Of a stretch of DNA of 5,949 nt, positions 5,310 to 5,949 are shown piece by piece. Numbering within the stretch: position 1 is the stretch's first letter; each line of letters starts with the position of its first letter. Position numbers and translations under genes: made by a program. The stretch covers positions 1-5,949 of the forward strand of contig JAFDBW010000206.1 of the NCBI GenBank assembly GCA_019313105.1, read 5' to 3'. The stretch comes from Deltaproteobacteria bacterium (GTDB lineage: Bacteria > Desulfobacterota > Desulfuromonadia > Desulfuromonadales > BM103). The notes under the pieces were generated by a model, which was not told the DNA's origin, did no database searches, and saw only the letters and a list, made by a program, of their open reading frames with translations.

Positions 5310-5949
5310 ATGGAACTCGACCTGACCCTGACGGAGACTAGGGTGCTCGGCTGCCTGGTGGAGAAAGACCTCGCCACTCCCGAGTACTATCCTCTGACGC
5401 TCAACGCCCTGACCAACGCCTGCAACCAGAAATCCAACCGCGACCCGCTTATGCAGCTGGAAGACACCGACGTGGTCCGGGCTCTCGACAACCTCAGGCG
5501 CAAGCAGCTGGCCCACCAGTCAGCAGAAGGCGTGCGGGCCGCGAAATACTGCCATAACCTGGATGGCCTGTTGCGACTCGACCCTGAAGAACAGGCGATC
5601 CTCGCCGAGCTGCTGCTGCGTGGCCCGCAGACCGTCGGTAAACTGCGCAACCGTGCCGAACGGATGTGTGCCGTGGGCGACCTGCAGGCGGTCGAAGAAT
5701 TGTTGCAAAACCTTGCCGAACGGGAGACACCACTGGTCATGCGCCTACCCCGCCAGCCGGGGCGCAAGGAACACCGGTACGCGCACCTGCTGGCCGGGGT
5801 ACCGGACATCGAGCAGATATCAACAATTCCTGAAGCCGCACGGATTCAGGTCCAGCCAGACGATGACAGGGTCTCCCGACTCGAGGCAGAGGTTGTTGAA
5901 CTCCGCGATGGGCTGGAAGAGCTCCGCAGGCAGGTTGCTGAATTCAAGT
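5310..5949 (+). CDS. yceH: YceH-family (DUF480) winged-helix protein, open at the right edge
   Basis: 213 codons are present and the frame is still open at the last base, which is a T that could begin a stop; E. coli YceH has about 215 residues, so the gene is complete or nearly so. The YceH hallmark is clear: TETRVLGCLVEKDLATPEYY (8-27), then PLTLNALTNACNQKSNRDP (28-46), the first winged helix. The second carries LRGPQTVGKLRNRAERM (103-119) and VMRLPRQPGRKEHRYAHLL (143-161). Residues 187-213 look like a coiled coil with heptad leucines and valines, as in other YceH proteins. Family knowledge: conserved in Proteobacteria, tandem winged-helix fold, biological role not established; DNA or protein binding is inferred from the fold. 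ATG at 5310 has AGGA (5299-5302) seven bases upstream. It is divergent from rhlE and shares a 392-base intergenic region with it. The next gene is not visible. Confidence 0.93.
   Translation, partial: MELDLTLTETRVLGCLVEKDLATPEYYPLTLNALTNACNQKSNRDPLMQLEDTDVVRALDNLRRKQLAHQSAEGVRAAKYCHNLDGLLRLDPEEQAILAELLLRGPQTVGKLRNRAERMCAVGDLQAVEELLQNLAERETPLVMRLPRQPGRKEHRYAHLLAGVPDIEQISTIPEAARIQVQPDDDRVSRLEAEVVELRDGLEELRRQVAEFK

Overview
The window looks like ordinary chromosomal DNA of a moderately GC-rich Gram-negative bacterium. The protein styles (a YgiQ-type radical SAM protein, an RhlE-type helicase with an SLQGNLSQ segment, a DUF480/YceH protein and a lipobox SGNH hydrolase) fit a deltaproteobacterium of the Desulfuromonas/Geobacter/Pelobacter kind. 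That placement is inference from remembered family sequences, not from a search. I see no insertion sequence, phage gene, CRISPR array, tRNA or rRNA.

Layout. (1) Bases 1-1005, minus strand: a two-gene unit, a YqaA/DedA-type small membrane protein (547-1005, TTG start) followed 13 bases later by a thiopurine S-methyltransferase gene (tpm) that runs off the left edge. The tpm reading frame carries an in-frame TAA at codon 100, and recognisable TPMT sequence continues in the same frame beyond it. (2) Bases 1006-1084: a short divergent promoter region. (3) Bases 1085-3570, plus strand: a lipoprotein SGNH/GDSL esterase followed, 8 bases after its stop, by a YgiQ-family radical SAM protein with a TTG start. 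This unit ends in a strong hairpin terminator at 3583-3630. (4) Bases 3661-4917, minus strand: an RhlE-type DEAD-box RNA helicase, convergent with ygiQ. (5) Bases 4918-5309: a 392-base intergenic region holding, on the minus strand, a candidate promoter, a hairpin and a clear Rho-independent terminator, all upstream of the helicase start; on the plus strand it holds a 10-base direct repeat and weak promoter candidates for the next gene. (6) Bases 5310-5949, plus strand: yceH, complete or nearly so at the right edge.

How the genes relate: they are mostly unlinked housekeeping or accessory functions (membrane protein plus detoxifying methyltransferase; esterase plus radical SAM protein; RNA helicase; winged-helix protein). 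No multi-gene system is visible. The three points most worth checking are the missing middle cysteine of the YgiQ radical SAM CX3CX2C motif (glycine at residue 311), the nonsense codon in tpm, and the promoter-hairpin-terminator module in front of rhlE, which could make a roughly 100-nt RNA or attenuate helicase transcription. The first two are single-base lesions and could also be sequence errors.
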